Source of the DNA: Rhynchopus sp. YZ270_cl-10
Taxonomy: Eukaryota; Euglenozoa; Diplonemea; Diplonemida; Diplonemidae
Assembly: GCA_964035575.1 (NCBI GenBank)
Contig: OZ037877.1
Location: 868,001-932,000, forward strand
DNA: 64,000 bases
Direction: 5' to 3'
Shown: piece after piece, positions 1 to 9,670 of the stretch
Numbering within the stretch: the first letter of the stretch is position 1
How the letters are laid out: each line of letters begins with the position of its first letter
The notes under the pieces: model-generated
What the model was told of the DNA's origin: nothing
Seen by the model: only the letters and a program-made list of their open reading frames with translations
The model's database searches: none
Position numbers and translations under genes: made by a program

Positions 1-2
1 TG

Positions 3-40
3 TCTGCTGTCCCGTGATAGTAGTCTAAAATCAAACAAAA
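3..40 (+). repeat. R5 dispersed repeat
   Basis: CTGCTGTCCCGTGATAGTAG then TCTAAAATCAAACAAA, at the very edge of the window. Confidence 0.7.
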
Positions 41-239
41 GTTTGTTTTCAATATGTCCCTATTCAAATAGCTTCCATTCTTTCTCCCCTTTTGGTGACT
101 AAGTACAAAGGCTTTTAGTTCCATCTTATAAACCTGTTCGCCCCATTGTTTTTTTTTTGTCCAGGTAACTCACTAATCACACCGCTTGCAGTGGTGGCTG
201 ACCCCCCCGTTTTTCAAATTACTTACAACAAGTAAAAGA

Positions 240-309
240 AAGTGGAGATTTGCACGAACTGTGGCAACACAACCCGAGGCAACTACACTACTCCAACAAT
301 TTATTAAAA
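240..309 (+). repeat. R2 dispersed 70-nt repeat
   Basis: GTGGAGATTTGCACGAACTG, CCCGAGGCAACTACACTAC, ending TTTATTAAAAG. Confidence 0.8.
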
Positions 310-311
310 GT

Positions 312-393
312 GAATGGTGTTACGGGAACAACTATCACAAACATGACAAGGGCATGTCAACATAGGCCCCCCTCCGGAACACCGTTGCATGTA
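312..393. repeat. GGTGTTACGG foldback, copy 1
   Basis: Outer arms GGTGTTACGG and CCGGAACACC; second inner pair GACAAGGGCATG with GTCAACATAG is weak. Confidence 0.7.
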
Positions 394-517
394 TCTGTAT
401 AGAAAGCCCTTTGTACTTTCTCTTCTTTGATGTGAAAGTATAATTATGAAAACTAACAATTATCGAAACTCTTGCGATCATACTACACCCCCCCTTTTCT
501 CCTCCACCGTTTGAACA

Positions 518-556
518 TTCTTTGTGTGCTTTCTCTTTAATGGAAAGTATATGAAA
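518..556 (+). repeat. R4 hairpin repeat
   Basis: TTCTTTGTGTGCTTTCTCTT then TAATGGAAAGTATATGAAA. Confidence 0.7.
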
Positions 557-1710
557 ATAGTTTACCTCCTCCCCTTTTTTTTCAGTACGGTACGGTACAC
601 CCACGTCCCACCCTTTGCATGAGCTTGACTGAGATGCGTTTTTAGCACGTTTCAACTACTCTTTTTTTTTGTGAAACGTTAAAAAAATTTAGCATGTTTT
701 AGCGCGTTTGCTTCCTTATCTTTCCCCCTTCCCCTGCCCCTTATCCTGCATCACAGAAGGATGCGTGCAAAATACATAGCATCCTTCAAATTTTTTGGCA
801 AAAAGGAAATTCGGCAAAATTAGATCCCAAAAAAAAAAGAAAGAAAAAAAAAAAAATAGCAACTCTGATAGGTAAGTGAAAGGAAGAAAATATTTCCTCG
901 TTGATTGCTCAATTACCCTGTTTGAGGGGTTGATTGGCGACCGTATCTGAAGAACTATTTCTCCTTTAAAGCTATGCTTGATCAAGAAAAAAAATCCATA
1001 AAGTTCAAAGGGCTGGCTTCCGAGGGTACGTGTAGATTGCGAGAGGGTTCGCGTGTTGATATGGCTGTGGTCGCGCTCTCGGGTGCATCTGCGGGCCTCT
1101 GGTGTTGAACCCTGTATAACAACAAAAACGACTACCCCAGCCCCTTTTTAAAGACTTCTTTCTCTCTCTCTCTCTCTCTCACAACTTTTTTTCCATTAAC
1201 CCTGTTCTGTATCATTCGTGTTTTGTTGCTGGTGGAAAACTCCATCTTTCGATTGAAAATAATATCTTAATCATTAACCCTGTTCTGTATCATCCGTGCA
1301 AACCATTACAATGCAACGACACTTGGGCTGGTAATTCCAAGAGACATAAAGTCGGTGAATTCTAAACTTAGGTGCGGGAGCTCTCTTCTCTATGCTCTTG
1401 GTGCAGGTGTGGGGGTGGTGACCAAAGCTGCTATATCCAGAGAAGGCGCGTCGGCAGGTGTCGGTTCAGGGTTCACGGTTCTCTGCTTTTTTTGTCCTCG
1501 TTGAGAAGAACGTCCCACGCCTTCTCTTCGCACAGCTGCTTGAATTTGTCAAAAAAAAAAAAATGACTACTACCTCGTCCCCGTTTGGAGTTCTTCACTG
1601 CTGAGAGGTTTTTTTCTTCTTTTTCTTCCAAAAAAAAAAGCCACATCACACCTTTTCTCAGGCAATTGGTTGGGTTGAGGGGTATCTCTCTCGATTTTTT
1701 TTTAAACCGA

Positions 1711-1734
1711 CCTTTTTTTTTTGTTTTTTTGCAG
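1711..1734 (+). promoter_or_regulatory. Polypyrimidine tract and AG splice acceptor before the LRR gene
   Basis: A T-rich run ends in GCAG 25 bases before the ATG at 1760. No coding exon is visible upstream, so this is either the end of a 5'UTR intron or, in a euglenozoan, a spliced-leader acceptor. Just after the AG the leader contains CTCTACGAGAGC, close to the R1 loop. Confidence 0.5.
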
Positions 1735-1759
1735 AGTTCTCTACGAGAGCTTTTTCACA

Positions 1760-2713
1760 ATGGGTGGCATGCTGGCGAAGGACATGAGCATTGTCGACGA
1801 AGGCAATGGAAAGCTAGCCCTGAAGCTCCCCCACCTCAACCTCAGCGCAATCCCCGAACGCGTTCTCAATGCCGACCGAGCACAGCTTCGCCGCATTGTC
1901 AAAATCGATTTAACCCACAATAAATTTTCCGACATCGACTTCATCCGCCACTTCCCTAACCTTGAGGACCTTTACATGGACAGCAATCGGATCACACATT
2001 TGACACATTTTCCTGCACACAGCAAATTAACGGGGTTGTCGCTGAACAGAAACCTGATTGGGGCGGATTCTAAGGGGGGCACGATGTGTGTTGACCGCAT
2101 GGCCGCTGCGTACCCCAAGATGCGGTTTCTCTCGCTGATCCACAACCCAGGCTGTCCCAGCTACTTCATAGGCTCTGCAGCGGCAGAGGCTGAGGCCTTT
2201 CGGAGCTACTGCATCTGCAAGCTCCCGCTTCTCTCTATCCTGGACTCCACTAACATCGCCCCTGAAGAGCGCGAGGTTGCAGAAGACGAGCTTGGGGCTG
2301 AATTAGGCCTACGCCGTTCAAAAGCGCGTGATGACGCATCGGTTGCGTCAAAAATGTCGAAAAAAGCGGCGCGAAGCCAAGCATCTCTCGCATCCCTGCA
2401 GGTTCCAGAAGTGTCTGCTGCTTCTTCTGCTTCGGTTCATAAAGCGTCGACTGCGTCCGTAAGAGAGTCCAAAGCAGAGAAAAAGAAGGTAGAGAAGAAA
2501 AGCAAAGGGAAGGTGGACGAAGAGGTGGCGTGGGTGGAGCCAGCAGAGGTGTGTGGGACAAAGCGGAAGTATGCCTGCTCGCAGTGTCCGGCGGCGCTGT
2601 ACCTGGAAGAGAGCAGCATGGCTGCGGGGGCACGTTGTCCTGCATGCGCGGCAGTGATTGTTATCCCATCTGCAGTCGCGCCGCCACCAGTCCCACCGCC
2701 TCCGGCTCGTTGA
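1760..2713 (+). CDS. Leucine-rich repeat protein with C-terminal CxxC zinc-ribbon-like motif
   Basis: A single-exon frame of 317 aa. Residues about 30-150 hold SDS22/U2A'-type leucine-rich repeats (IDLTHNKFSDIDFI, LEDLYMDSNRITHL, LTGLSLNRNLI) and end in an LRRcap-like segment with CKLPLLSILDST. Residues about 190-265 are a Ser/Ala/Lys-rich linker that is probably disordered. Near residue 273 two CxxC pairs (CSQC and CPAC, 16 residues apart) could bind one zinc. The tail is proline rich. LRR proteins of this type are protein-binding scaffolds, often in cilia or splicing complexes, but nothing here fixes the role. I chose the ATG at 1760 because the in-frame extension upstream only translates a T run and crosses the AG at 1734. 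Codon use is GC-rich, unlike the flanks. Confidence 0.85.
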   Translation: MGGMLAKDMSIVDEGNGKLALKLPHLNLSAIPERVLNADRAQLRRIVKIDLTHNKFSDIDFIRHFPNLEDLYMDSNRITHLTHFPAHSKLTGLSLNRNLIGADSKGGTMCVDRMAAAYPKMRFLSLIHNPGCPSYFIGSAAAEAEAFRSYCICKLPLLSILDSTNIAPEEREVAEDELGAELGLRRSKARDDASVASKMSKKAARSQASLASLQVPEVSAASSASVHKASTASVRESKAEKKKVEKKSKGKVDEEVAWVEPAEVCGTKRKYACSQCPAALYLEESSMAAGARCPACAAVIVIPSAVAPPPVPPPPAR

Positions 2714-2751
2714 GTGATAATGGCGCTAAGGGCACTGAGGGCACTAAGGGC

Positions 2752-2907
2752 GACACGGCGGACTGAGCAGGGGGAGGCAACTGGTAGCGCTGCTGGTCCA
2801 AACGACTGAGGGTTTTACGACTAGTGCGACGATATCATTGATAGAGTTAGCAGCCAGTCGTTGCGACTAGTTCCATTAGTAGTACCCCTGATTAATCAGC
2901 CGTGGGG
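2752..2907. mobile_element. MITE-like element, R8 family copy 1
   Basis: The ends read ACGGCGGACTG on the left and AATCAGCCGTGG on the right, an imperfect inverted repeat. The body resembles 58565-58721 along its length, including repeated CTAGT-type motifs. It begins only 39 bases after the LRR stop codon, so it may lie in that gene's 3'UTR. Confidence 0.5.
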
Positions 2908-3589
2908 AGGGGATCTGGGGGAGTGAGGGGGAGGGTGACGATCTAAAAAGTCGTTTGCTTTGGGTAAGAGGGGGGGAGGATGTGGGGGGTGGGTGGGGGT
3001 TCAGTTAGTTCTGTGGTTTCGTTTTTTTTGCCTTCTTCTTTTTTTTGTCGTGTGTGTGTTTTATGTCATGTGGCAGACTTAGTGGAGGTGGTGGTGGTTA
3101 TGCTCCTTTCGGGGAAAAAACGGCCCCCTCTCTCCTCCCAGTGTTTAACTAATTCAGCACTTTACAACTTCCTCGTGTGTGTTTTTGTTTTCTTTTTTTT
3201 TGTTTGTGTCATTGCTTTCCTGTTCTTGTGAACAGAAAGCGAAGAAAAAAATGTGTTGTGTTTTTTTGTTTTGTTTTGTTTTGTTTTTATGGGCTGACCC
3301 TCAATTAGGTTACCGCAGGCCCAACTGCATAAGCGATCATTTCACCTTTTCAAAAAAAAAAAGGACGTTTTTTTTTTTAAATATGTGGAAAGCAGGGTAT
3401 TAGGGTGAAAATCCAAAATCCCGGAAAAAACTGGGTTTTCTGGTTTTCTCTCCTGGGCGGCAAAAACTAGTGTTTCTGGCGAAAACCTCCACCGTTGACG
3501 GACACAGTCACCCCTTTCGAGTTTTTCGGGGGTGGGGTCAGTGTCTTATCCAGGAATCCGATTTCAAAATATTTTTCGGCGCTGCTGAC

Positions 3590-3840
3590 CCAGGGTAGAC
3601 ATTGGGAACATAGGGACTGCATTTTTTTGCGGAGCAAAAAAATAATATAAAATGGCGCCGCAGGCGAAAATTTTTTGAGGGTACGGTGTAAAAATCTAGC
3701 TTTTTACACCACAGAGCCACTCAAACGAACCCTTTTTTACGGAGCAAAAAATGAAAAATGGCGCCGCAGGCAAAAAAAATTCAAGGAACAGCCATTTCCC
3801 AAAGGCACTCCCGTGGTTCAACCACGGTTCTACCAGGCGG
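3590..3840. repeat. Palindromic GGCGCCGCAGGC repeat block, copy 1
   Basis: Two GGCGCCGCAGGC-type motifs flank a hairpin, GGTGTAAAAATC then TTTTTACACC, at about 3690-3715. The whole block matches the reverse complement of about 52300-52599. Here it sits inside the hAT-like element. Confidence 0.8.
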
Positions 3841-3964
3841 GGAAAAAATGCGGGGAAAAAAATCGAGTCCGCCCTAATCTGGGGACGACATTTACAGAAA
3901 GGCCTGGTGAAAAGTGTCGGTTTTTTTTTCCCCTCCAGATTTCTCTGTTTTTTTTTTTGTGTTA

Positions 3965-4150
3965 TCAAGCATTGACGAATAGAAATGGAAAACGACGGAT
4001 GGTGCGTGCCCGCTTTAGCGTATTGTTTTTCCACTAACATCACTCACATTCATCAGTGAAAAACACAAACCTTTTGCGGTGCGATAAACGAAAAAGTGTT
4101 TTCTTTATTTCATTTAACTGTCATATCCTGAAGTCGTTTTCTATTTTTTT
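3965..4150. repeat. R7 repeat, copy 1
   Basis: It starts TTGACGAATAGAAATGG and runs into a T tract. It is almost identical over about 180 bases to 8081-8260, which lies just before a splice acceptor. A short piece of the same family occurs at 6455-6475, and a diverged copy near 37085-37125. Confidence 0.85.
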
Positions 4151-4334
4151 TTTTGAAAACCAGTTTTTGGAAAAACTGGTTTTGAAAACCAGTTTTTTTA
4201 ACCACCCTAATACCCTGGTGGAAAGCCTAGCAACTTCGTAGTGCAACACTCCAGAAGGTCCGATAATCCACGGAACGTCAGTGCCTGCCTCCCAGAGGCG
4301 TTTGCGCTATAAACCTCACTTCATGTTGCACAGG

Positions 4335-4375
4335 GTGGCTAAGCAACGAGAGGTTTAGGTTCACTTGATACACTT
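4335..4375 (+). repeat. R1 hairpin repeat
   Basis: Stem CTAAGC/GTTTAG (one G-U pair) around loop AACGAGAG, followed by the weak tail TTCACTTGATACAC. Confidence 0.6.
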
Positions 4376-5260
4376 CTCTCCCCCCCTTTTTTTTGTTATC
4401 GTAATCAATGTCAATGTGTTGCCACATGCTCTTGCTTCCATTGATGGGGAGACCTCTGAGGGCAAAAAAAGTATGCCAGAACCTACTGTGAGAAAATTGC
4501 AAAGAACCAGCTGTCAGATTCCTGACATAGTAACGTACAGTGTTTTTTTTTTTTTTTTGACCGAGCTATGTAGCCGTGATCAATACGACCAACCGATACG
4601 CTGGGCAGGAAATTATAGCCCAATTTTGTGTGCTTGAAAAAAAAAATCAGTCATGAGGGAAATGCCTGTGTGGAATATTCCTCTCCCCAAAGAAACAAAA
4701 ATTGTGTGCGTTGTGTGTGTGCCAGCATACACAGCGTCCCTCGTGTGAAATGTCGGTGAAATGTCTTTTGTGTCAACGTCTGCAGCGACGTTGCACTCTC
4801 ACCTAAGAAGCCTACCCTTAAAGGGTTGTTTACTGCATGCAAGCATATCGCGTGAATATCAAAACGAAGTGTCTTTTTCACGGTTCGATTCCCCCCCTCC
4901 CCCCACTTTCAACTTTCCCTGTGGATACTATATTGGGCACCAGGGGTTCCCTTGCACACTCTTTTTGGCAACGACCAGACCCCCTGGCCAATGGCAAGGC
5001 TCTCTCTTGCGTCAAAAGTGTGCAATATCAGTTTTCTTTGGTCCCCCTTTTTCAAGGTGACCAAAGGCACTGCTAGAAGGCATCGGCCCAATCTTGCCGT
5101 TCTCATTTTTTCCTTTTTTTCCTTCTTTTTTTTGTGGAGAAGTTGCTACACCACTCCACCCAAGTTACCATTACCCATCTATTTGATACCACCTCTGTGC
5201 GGAGCATCGCCTTCACTGAAACTACGAACAAAACCCTTTATCTATTCTCGAGCTTACTCA

Positions 5261-5307
5261 AGGTGACTAAGCAACGGGAGGCTTAAGTTCATCTTATAAA
5301 CTTTTTT
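5261..5307 (+). repeat. R1 hairpin repeat
   Basis: Stem TAAGC/GCTTA around AACGGGAG, then the full tail TTCATCTTATAAAC and a T run. Confidence 0.75.
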
Positions 5308-5403
5308 CTTTTTTCTCTTTTTTTCCAAGATGACTGAACACAGCGGGTTTGGGAATTCATTATTACCAAAAACCCCGGTCGCAACCTGCGATTTCCAAAA
5401 TGA

Positions 5404-5471
5404 AAGTGAAGATTTGCACGACTGTGGCAACACAACCCGAGGCAACTACACTACTCCAGCAATTTATCAAA
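5404..5471 (+). repeat. R2 dispersed 70-nt repeat
   Basis: Carries the R2 core GGCAACACAACCCGAGGCAA. It differs from other copies by a two-base deletion after GCAC, which argues against a coding origin. Confidence 0.8.
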
Positions 5472-5722
5472 AAAGGGGGAAAAAACCTGCATTTTTTCAC
5501 CCAAAATTGCACCTGGGAAAGGCTGTTTTTTTTTTTTTTTTTTATATTCTTTTTTGTTTACATCAAGCAGCTTTACGTCAAAAAAATAGAGAACGAGAAC
5601 ACCCTATTGTATTATAAACCCACCACACACCTTCTCCAATTTGACGGATTTCTCTTCTCTTCTCCCTTTCTCTCCCTTTCACACCACCCGCTAACCCACA
5701 GCGAAGCAAAAAAAGCACCACT

Positions 5723-8700
5723 ATGGAACAAGACCTGCTTCGAACGTTGTTGCTGCAGGCTTCGCAGCAGCAGAGCAGCCAGCAGAAGGAGGAGCAGCAG
5801 CTGTTGGAGCTGCAGCGGCAGCAGCAGGACTTGCAGGAGTTGATCCGGCGGAGCCAGCAGCTGCAGCGGCAGTCGAACCTGAGCAAGCACCTCACGATAA
5901 ACCGCATTCTCGCCGCCTCGCAGCAGGACAAACCACACCACGCACACCACACCCACCCCACCGCCACACCGCCCTTCAACGTACCCGCCCCACCCGCCTA
6001 CCCTGACCATGACGCACTCAGCCTCAACCGCACCCCGCTCTCCCTCTCGTCCCTCCTCGCCCAAGCAGAGACACGCCGCCACCACGACCACATGCACGTC
6101 CCTGCACCACCTGCCAACATCACACAGCATCCTCGCTCCGTCAATGGAGAGTCGCTAGTGGGGAAGGCGATAGTGCGTGGGGGTGGTGTCAATGGGGGAA
6201 AGGGGTGGAAGGGCGGGAAGGGTGTGGAGACGCCCGCCTTCTCTGCACTGAAGGCACCGATGGAGGTATGGGAGGTGTTGTTGTGTAGGTTATTGTGTAG
6301 ACTGAGGGGCTCACTTTATAGGGAAATAGCTGCTATCCCGTAAAGCAAACATTTCCCCCCTATTTTGATGTAACTGAACCCCAAATATCAGTACTTTTGT
6401 ACAGAACTAAATATCTGCTAATTTTTTTCTCTCTCTTTTTTTTTTTTTTTGTGTTATCAAGCATTGACGAACAGGGGACATTGGTAGTTTGAGATTTTGA
6501 AAAAAAAGCCGGTGTGAGCCAAAAAAGCCGGTGTGAGGCAATTTTTTTTTCCCCACTCATTTTTGACAGAGACCTCCACAACTCTTTCCCCTCCGTGCCC
6601 TTGTCTAACCATATGACATCAAAACTTTTCTGGCGAAGCCACGGTACGCAACATTTCAAAAATTGTGACATAAAATCGCACGCTTTTATAGCCAAACTAT
6701 GGTAAAGGTAGCTGTGACTATGGCATAGGGTAGAGCTGTGCGCTACCGCTCGTCATTTTTAGCTGCGCCGCAGGCGCACGGTACGCTACGCTACTTTTTT
6801 ATGAGAGTTGCGAACATCTATTTCTTTTGATTGAACGGACCGATTGGTCTTTATGGTGGGGTCACATGCACATAAGAAACCGCTACAGATGTGGTTGTAG
6901 CCTTGTATGAGGAGATAAAATTCAGAAAAAAATTCAAAAATCCGCCTTTTTTGGTGTGGCAGCGGTTACTGGGGGGGTAAACCGGTAGAAACACGGTAGA
7001 AACACGGGGAATCGGTTGGGGGTTCCCTTTTTTGGAAAAATTTTTTTTTGTTTTTTTACCAGGGGGCTTCTCTATGTTGTAGGCATACAGAGGCACATAT
7101 TTGACAGACCGGAGACGGAACTGGCTGGGATGTCACGAAAGTGACAAAAAACGTGGTTTTCGACCACGCAACTGTACTGTACTCCCAATCCCCTGTGTAT
7201 ACTGTGTATACTGTGTATACTGTGTATACTGTGTATACTGTGTATACTGTGTATACTGTGTATACTGTGTATACTGTGTATACTGTGTATACTGTGTATA
7301 CTGTGTATACTGTGTATACTGTGTATACTGTGTATACTGTGTATACTGTGTATACTGTGTATACTGTGTATACTGTGTATACTGTGTATACTGTGTATAC
7401 TGTGTATACTGTGTATACTGTGTATACTGTGTATACTGTGTATACTGTGTATACTGTGTATACTGTGTATACTGTGTATACTGTGTATACTGTGTATACT
7501 GTGTATACTGTGTATACTGTGTATACTGTGTATACTGTGTATACTGTGTATACTGTGTATACTGTGTATACTGTGTATACTGTGTATACTGTGTATACTG
7601 TGTATACTGCGTATACTGCGTATACTGTATACTGCGAAAATTGACCAAAAACGAGAACTTGTCCATTTCGGCAAATTGACCCCACCACTGGCCGGACGGA
7701 TTCCGGAAATGCAAATGCCGGCGTTTAAAAGCTCACCAGCGAAAAAAACGAAATTTTTCCAACATCTGGAACCCCCCTTTATGGAGCGACAACTGGTAGA
7801 AACACGGTAGAAACACGGGGAATCGGTTAAGGCGCCACACCATTTTTTTTTTTTTTTGTCACCTCATGAAATGAAGGAGGAAATAGAAACGAAGCATTTT
7901 GAACACACTTTGCGGTTCTAGAGACGAACCGCGCTGCAGAGCCACTCCTCACCAAACAGGTCGAGGTGTGTGCGTTTCACCACAACCTCTCCCATGGGTT
8001 TTATCGTGTGATGAGTGTTAAGTTTCTATTTTTTTTTTTTTTTCTCAAAATCCCACACCGGCATACTAATGTCCCCTGATTGACGAATAGAAATGGAAAA
8101 CGACGGATGGTGCGTGCCCGCTTTAGCGTATTGTTTTTCCACTAACATCACTCACATTCATCAGTGAAAAACACAATCCTTTTGCGGTGCGATAAACGAA
8201 AAAGTGTTTTCTTTATTTCATTTAACTGTCATATCCTGAAGTCGTTTTCTATTTTTTTTCAAAACAAAACTTCACAGCCTAACGGTGTGCGATACACAAG
8301 CGACCAGCGGGTCCTGCTGGGAGGGGAGTGGGATTTCTCTTATCCACTGGCACTGGTCACTCACTTGAAGACTGCTGCGAACATTACCATTCTGTGCGTT
8401 CGCCCGCAGGAGGACGTTGCGTGCGACAGCACGGTGGTGCAGCGTGTGGCTATGCTCGAGGGCTTGGGGGCAACCATCCACTACAACGTGGACATGGCCG
8501 ACATAGGGGCGGTGGAGCTCCCACACCTCTTCGACTTTGTGCGCTGGAACAACCCCCCCAGCCGTGCCTTCCCACGCCTCTGGCGGGCGGACTGCGCCGT
8601 GAAGCACTTCCTCCAGGCAACCGCAAAGCTGCTCAAGCCAGGTGGTGCCACACACATAGTCTCAGCAATCCACTTCAAGGAGTTCAACTTCCCTGCTGTA

Positions 8701-9670
8701 GCAGAGGTATGCAACGCACCCAGACTGCAGACTAAGAAATCATTTAATTAATTACATTACCCACCCGGTTTTTTTTGAAAATGGGCCCCACGTATAAGTG
8801 ACCGGGCTCATATTTTTCAAAATTTAAGTGGTCAAAAAATTGTCCAATTTTCGAGATTGACCCCACCACTGCACGGGCGGATCCCAAAAATGCAAATAAG
8901 GACCCTTTTCCACAACCTTCCTTCACCCCCCCCTGTAGGGTAACCGAAGGTGAAGTCAATATTACAAACCCGGATTTTGAGGAAATTTTTGGCCGAAAAT
9001 GGGCCCCAGCTATTAGTGACCGGGCTCATATTGTCCAAAATTTAAGTCATTAAAATTGTGTCCATTTCTTCAGATTGACCCCACCACTGACTGGGATCGG
9101 CCCAAAAATGCAAATAACGGCGTTTTCGCCTGCATTGTTCGTTACGAAACCCCGTGCAGACTAGCATTTAATTAATTAATTACCAGACCCCCAATCCTTA
9201 GTCTGCAGACTGAACGCACCCCCTTTTTCCAATAATTTTTTTTGTCCAAAAAAAAAAAAAAATGACCAACTGAGCGAGGATCACCCCCCTTTTTGATAAA
9301 CGATTGATCCAGAGTGAGGCTTAGGTTCATCTTACAAAGCTTTTCTTTTTAAAATAAAAAGCAACTCCCTGATACAGGACGTTTGCTCCATGGTTTACTG
9401 ACTAATTTCATACACTTATTTCCACTCTCTCCATACCCTCCACACTATCCGCACCCTCCCCCTCAGGGCACCGGCATGCATCTGGACACTACGGAACAGC
9501 TGAACAACCCATTTGACGCTTATGACCCTCGGTTGCAAGGTAACGGTGTTGTCACGGGGCAGCCGTACATTTATTCATTCCGCATCGGGGGTGCACGCAC
9601 AGGATTGGGCGGTGTAGGGTACCAACCTTACAGCCAAGTAGCCCGTGGACGGGGTGCCTATGCACAGTAG
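5723..9670 (+). CDS. DUF2431/BMT5-like 25S rRNA (uridine-N3)-methyltransferase, three exons
   Basis: Exons are 5723-6265, 8278-8706 and 9467-9670; all junctions are phase 0, giving 391 aa. Exon 1 encodes a Gln-rich N-terminus (residues 10-55) and a His/Pro-rich linker. Exon 2 opens with RYTSDQRVLLGGEWDFSY, matching the Gln-Arg-Ile-Leu-Leu-Val-Gly-Glu-Gly-Asn/Asp-Phe-Ser motif of the DUF2431 Rossmann methyltransferases. It continues with the FDFVRWNNP motif and LLKPGGATHIV. Exon 3 gives the C-terminal strand (GQPYIYSFRI). Yeast BMT5 methylates U2634 of 25S rRNA in the nucleolus; the same reaction is inferred here. Both introns start GTATG and end CACAG or CTCAG. Odd points: the glycine-rich motif has Trp where Gly is usual, the poly-Q extension is unusual, and intron 1 is 2 kb of repeats. 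Confidence 0.85.
6628..6805. repeat. GCGCCGCAGGCGCACGGTAC repeat family
   Basis: Starts TCTGGCGAAGCCACGGTACG and ends near GCGCACGGTACGCTACG. The same two ends occur at 13405-13535. Fragments of the palindromic end occur at 10228-10265 (inverted) and 51583-51612. Probably a non-autonomous DNA element. Confidence 0.65.
7193..7635. repeat. 9-bp minisatellite, about 49 units
   Basis: The unit is CTGTGTATA, almost perfect for 443 bases; only the last two or three units vary (CTGCGTATA). It has no stop codon in any of several frames, so long artificial frames cross it. It lies within an intron. Confidence 0.97.
8081..8260. repeat. R7 repeat, copy 2
   Basis: Near-identical to 3965-4150. Its 3' T run is followed after 17 bases by the acceptor of exon 2 at 8277. 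Confidence 0.85.
8707..9466 (+). other. Intron 2 of the methyltransferase gene, with a tandem duplication
   Basis: Starts GTATGC, ends CCCTCAG. Blocks at 8776-8900 and 8993-9118 are diverged copies of each other (both contain GATTGACCCCACCACTG). Related sequence lies at 7640-7735 and, inverted, at 61930-62050. AGTCTGCAGACT palindromes with TTAATTAATTA stretches occur at both ends (8720-8755 and 9165-9218). An R1-like hairpin remnant is at 9311-9350. Confidence 0.7.

Larger units (their letters stand above)
1..1759. other. Gene-free repeat-rich stretch
   Basis: No open frame here looks coding. The stretch holds short dispersed repeats: an R5 copy at 3-40, an R2 copy at 240-309, a GGTGTTACGG...CCGGAACACC foldback at 312-393 that recurs at 59470-59524, and two R4 hairpins at 403-453 and 518-556. 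Positions 905-985 match 26706-26860 in inverted orientation, without the hairpin insertion seen there. Long T and A runs are frequent. Near 1711-1734 a pyrimidine run ending in AG leads into the first gene. Confidence 0.6.
3393..4217. mobile_element. hAT-like non-autonomous element with perfect 8-bp target duplication
   Basis: The element begins CAGGGTATTAGGGTG and ends CACCCTAATACCCTG, an exact 15-bp terminal inverted repeat. It is flanked on both sides by GTGGAAAG (3385-3392 and 4218-4225). An 8-bp duplication and CAGGG termini are typical of hAT transposons. No transposase is encoded in its 825 bp. Subterminal arms carry several AAAACTGGTTTT-type repeats. Inside are a palindromic block (3590-3800, found again inverted near 52300-52600) and a block at 3965-4150 that is nearly identical to 8081-8260. 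Confidence 0.9.
2714..5722. other. Intergenic stretch with nested transposon-like repeats
   Basis: No coding frame is convincing. It contains an R8-type element (2752-2907), a hAT-like non-autonomous element (3393-4217), R1 hairpins (4335-4375 and 5261-5307), an R6-like remnant near 4288, and an R2 copy (5404-5471). The last 100 bases before the methyltransferase ATG are pyrimidine rich. Confidence 0.6.
6266..8277 (+). other. Intron 1 of the methyltransferase gene, filled with repeats
   Basis: It begins GTATGG and ends TTCACAG. It contains a repeat shared with 13405-13535 (TCTGGCGAAGCCACGGTACG, at 6628-6805), the 9-bp minisatellite (7193-7635), a block shared with 8776-8900 (about 7640-7735), and an R7 copy (8081-8260) whose T tract forms the polypyrimidine stretch just before the acceptor. 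No coding exon is visible inside. Confidence 0.8.

Noticed and set aside
4881-4891. Perfect tRNA B-box-like GGTTCGATTCC
   Set aside because: Flanks do not form a T stem, and no A box or acceptor stem is found upstream.
7056-7714. Long open frames on both strands with Val-Tyr-Thr, Ser-Ile-His or Gln-Tyr-Thr repeats
   Set aside because: They are translations of a stop-free 9-bp minisatellite inside an intron.
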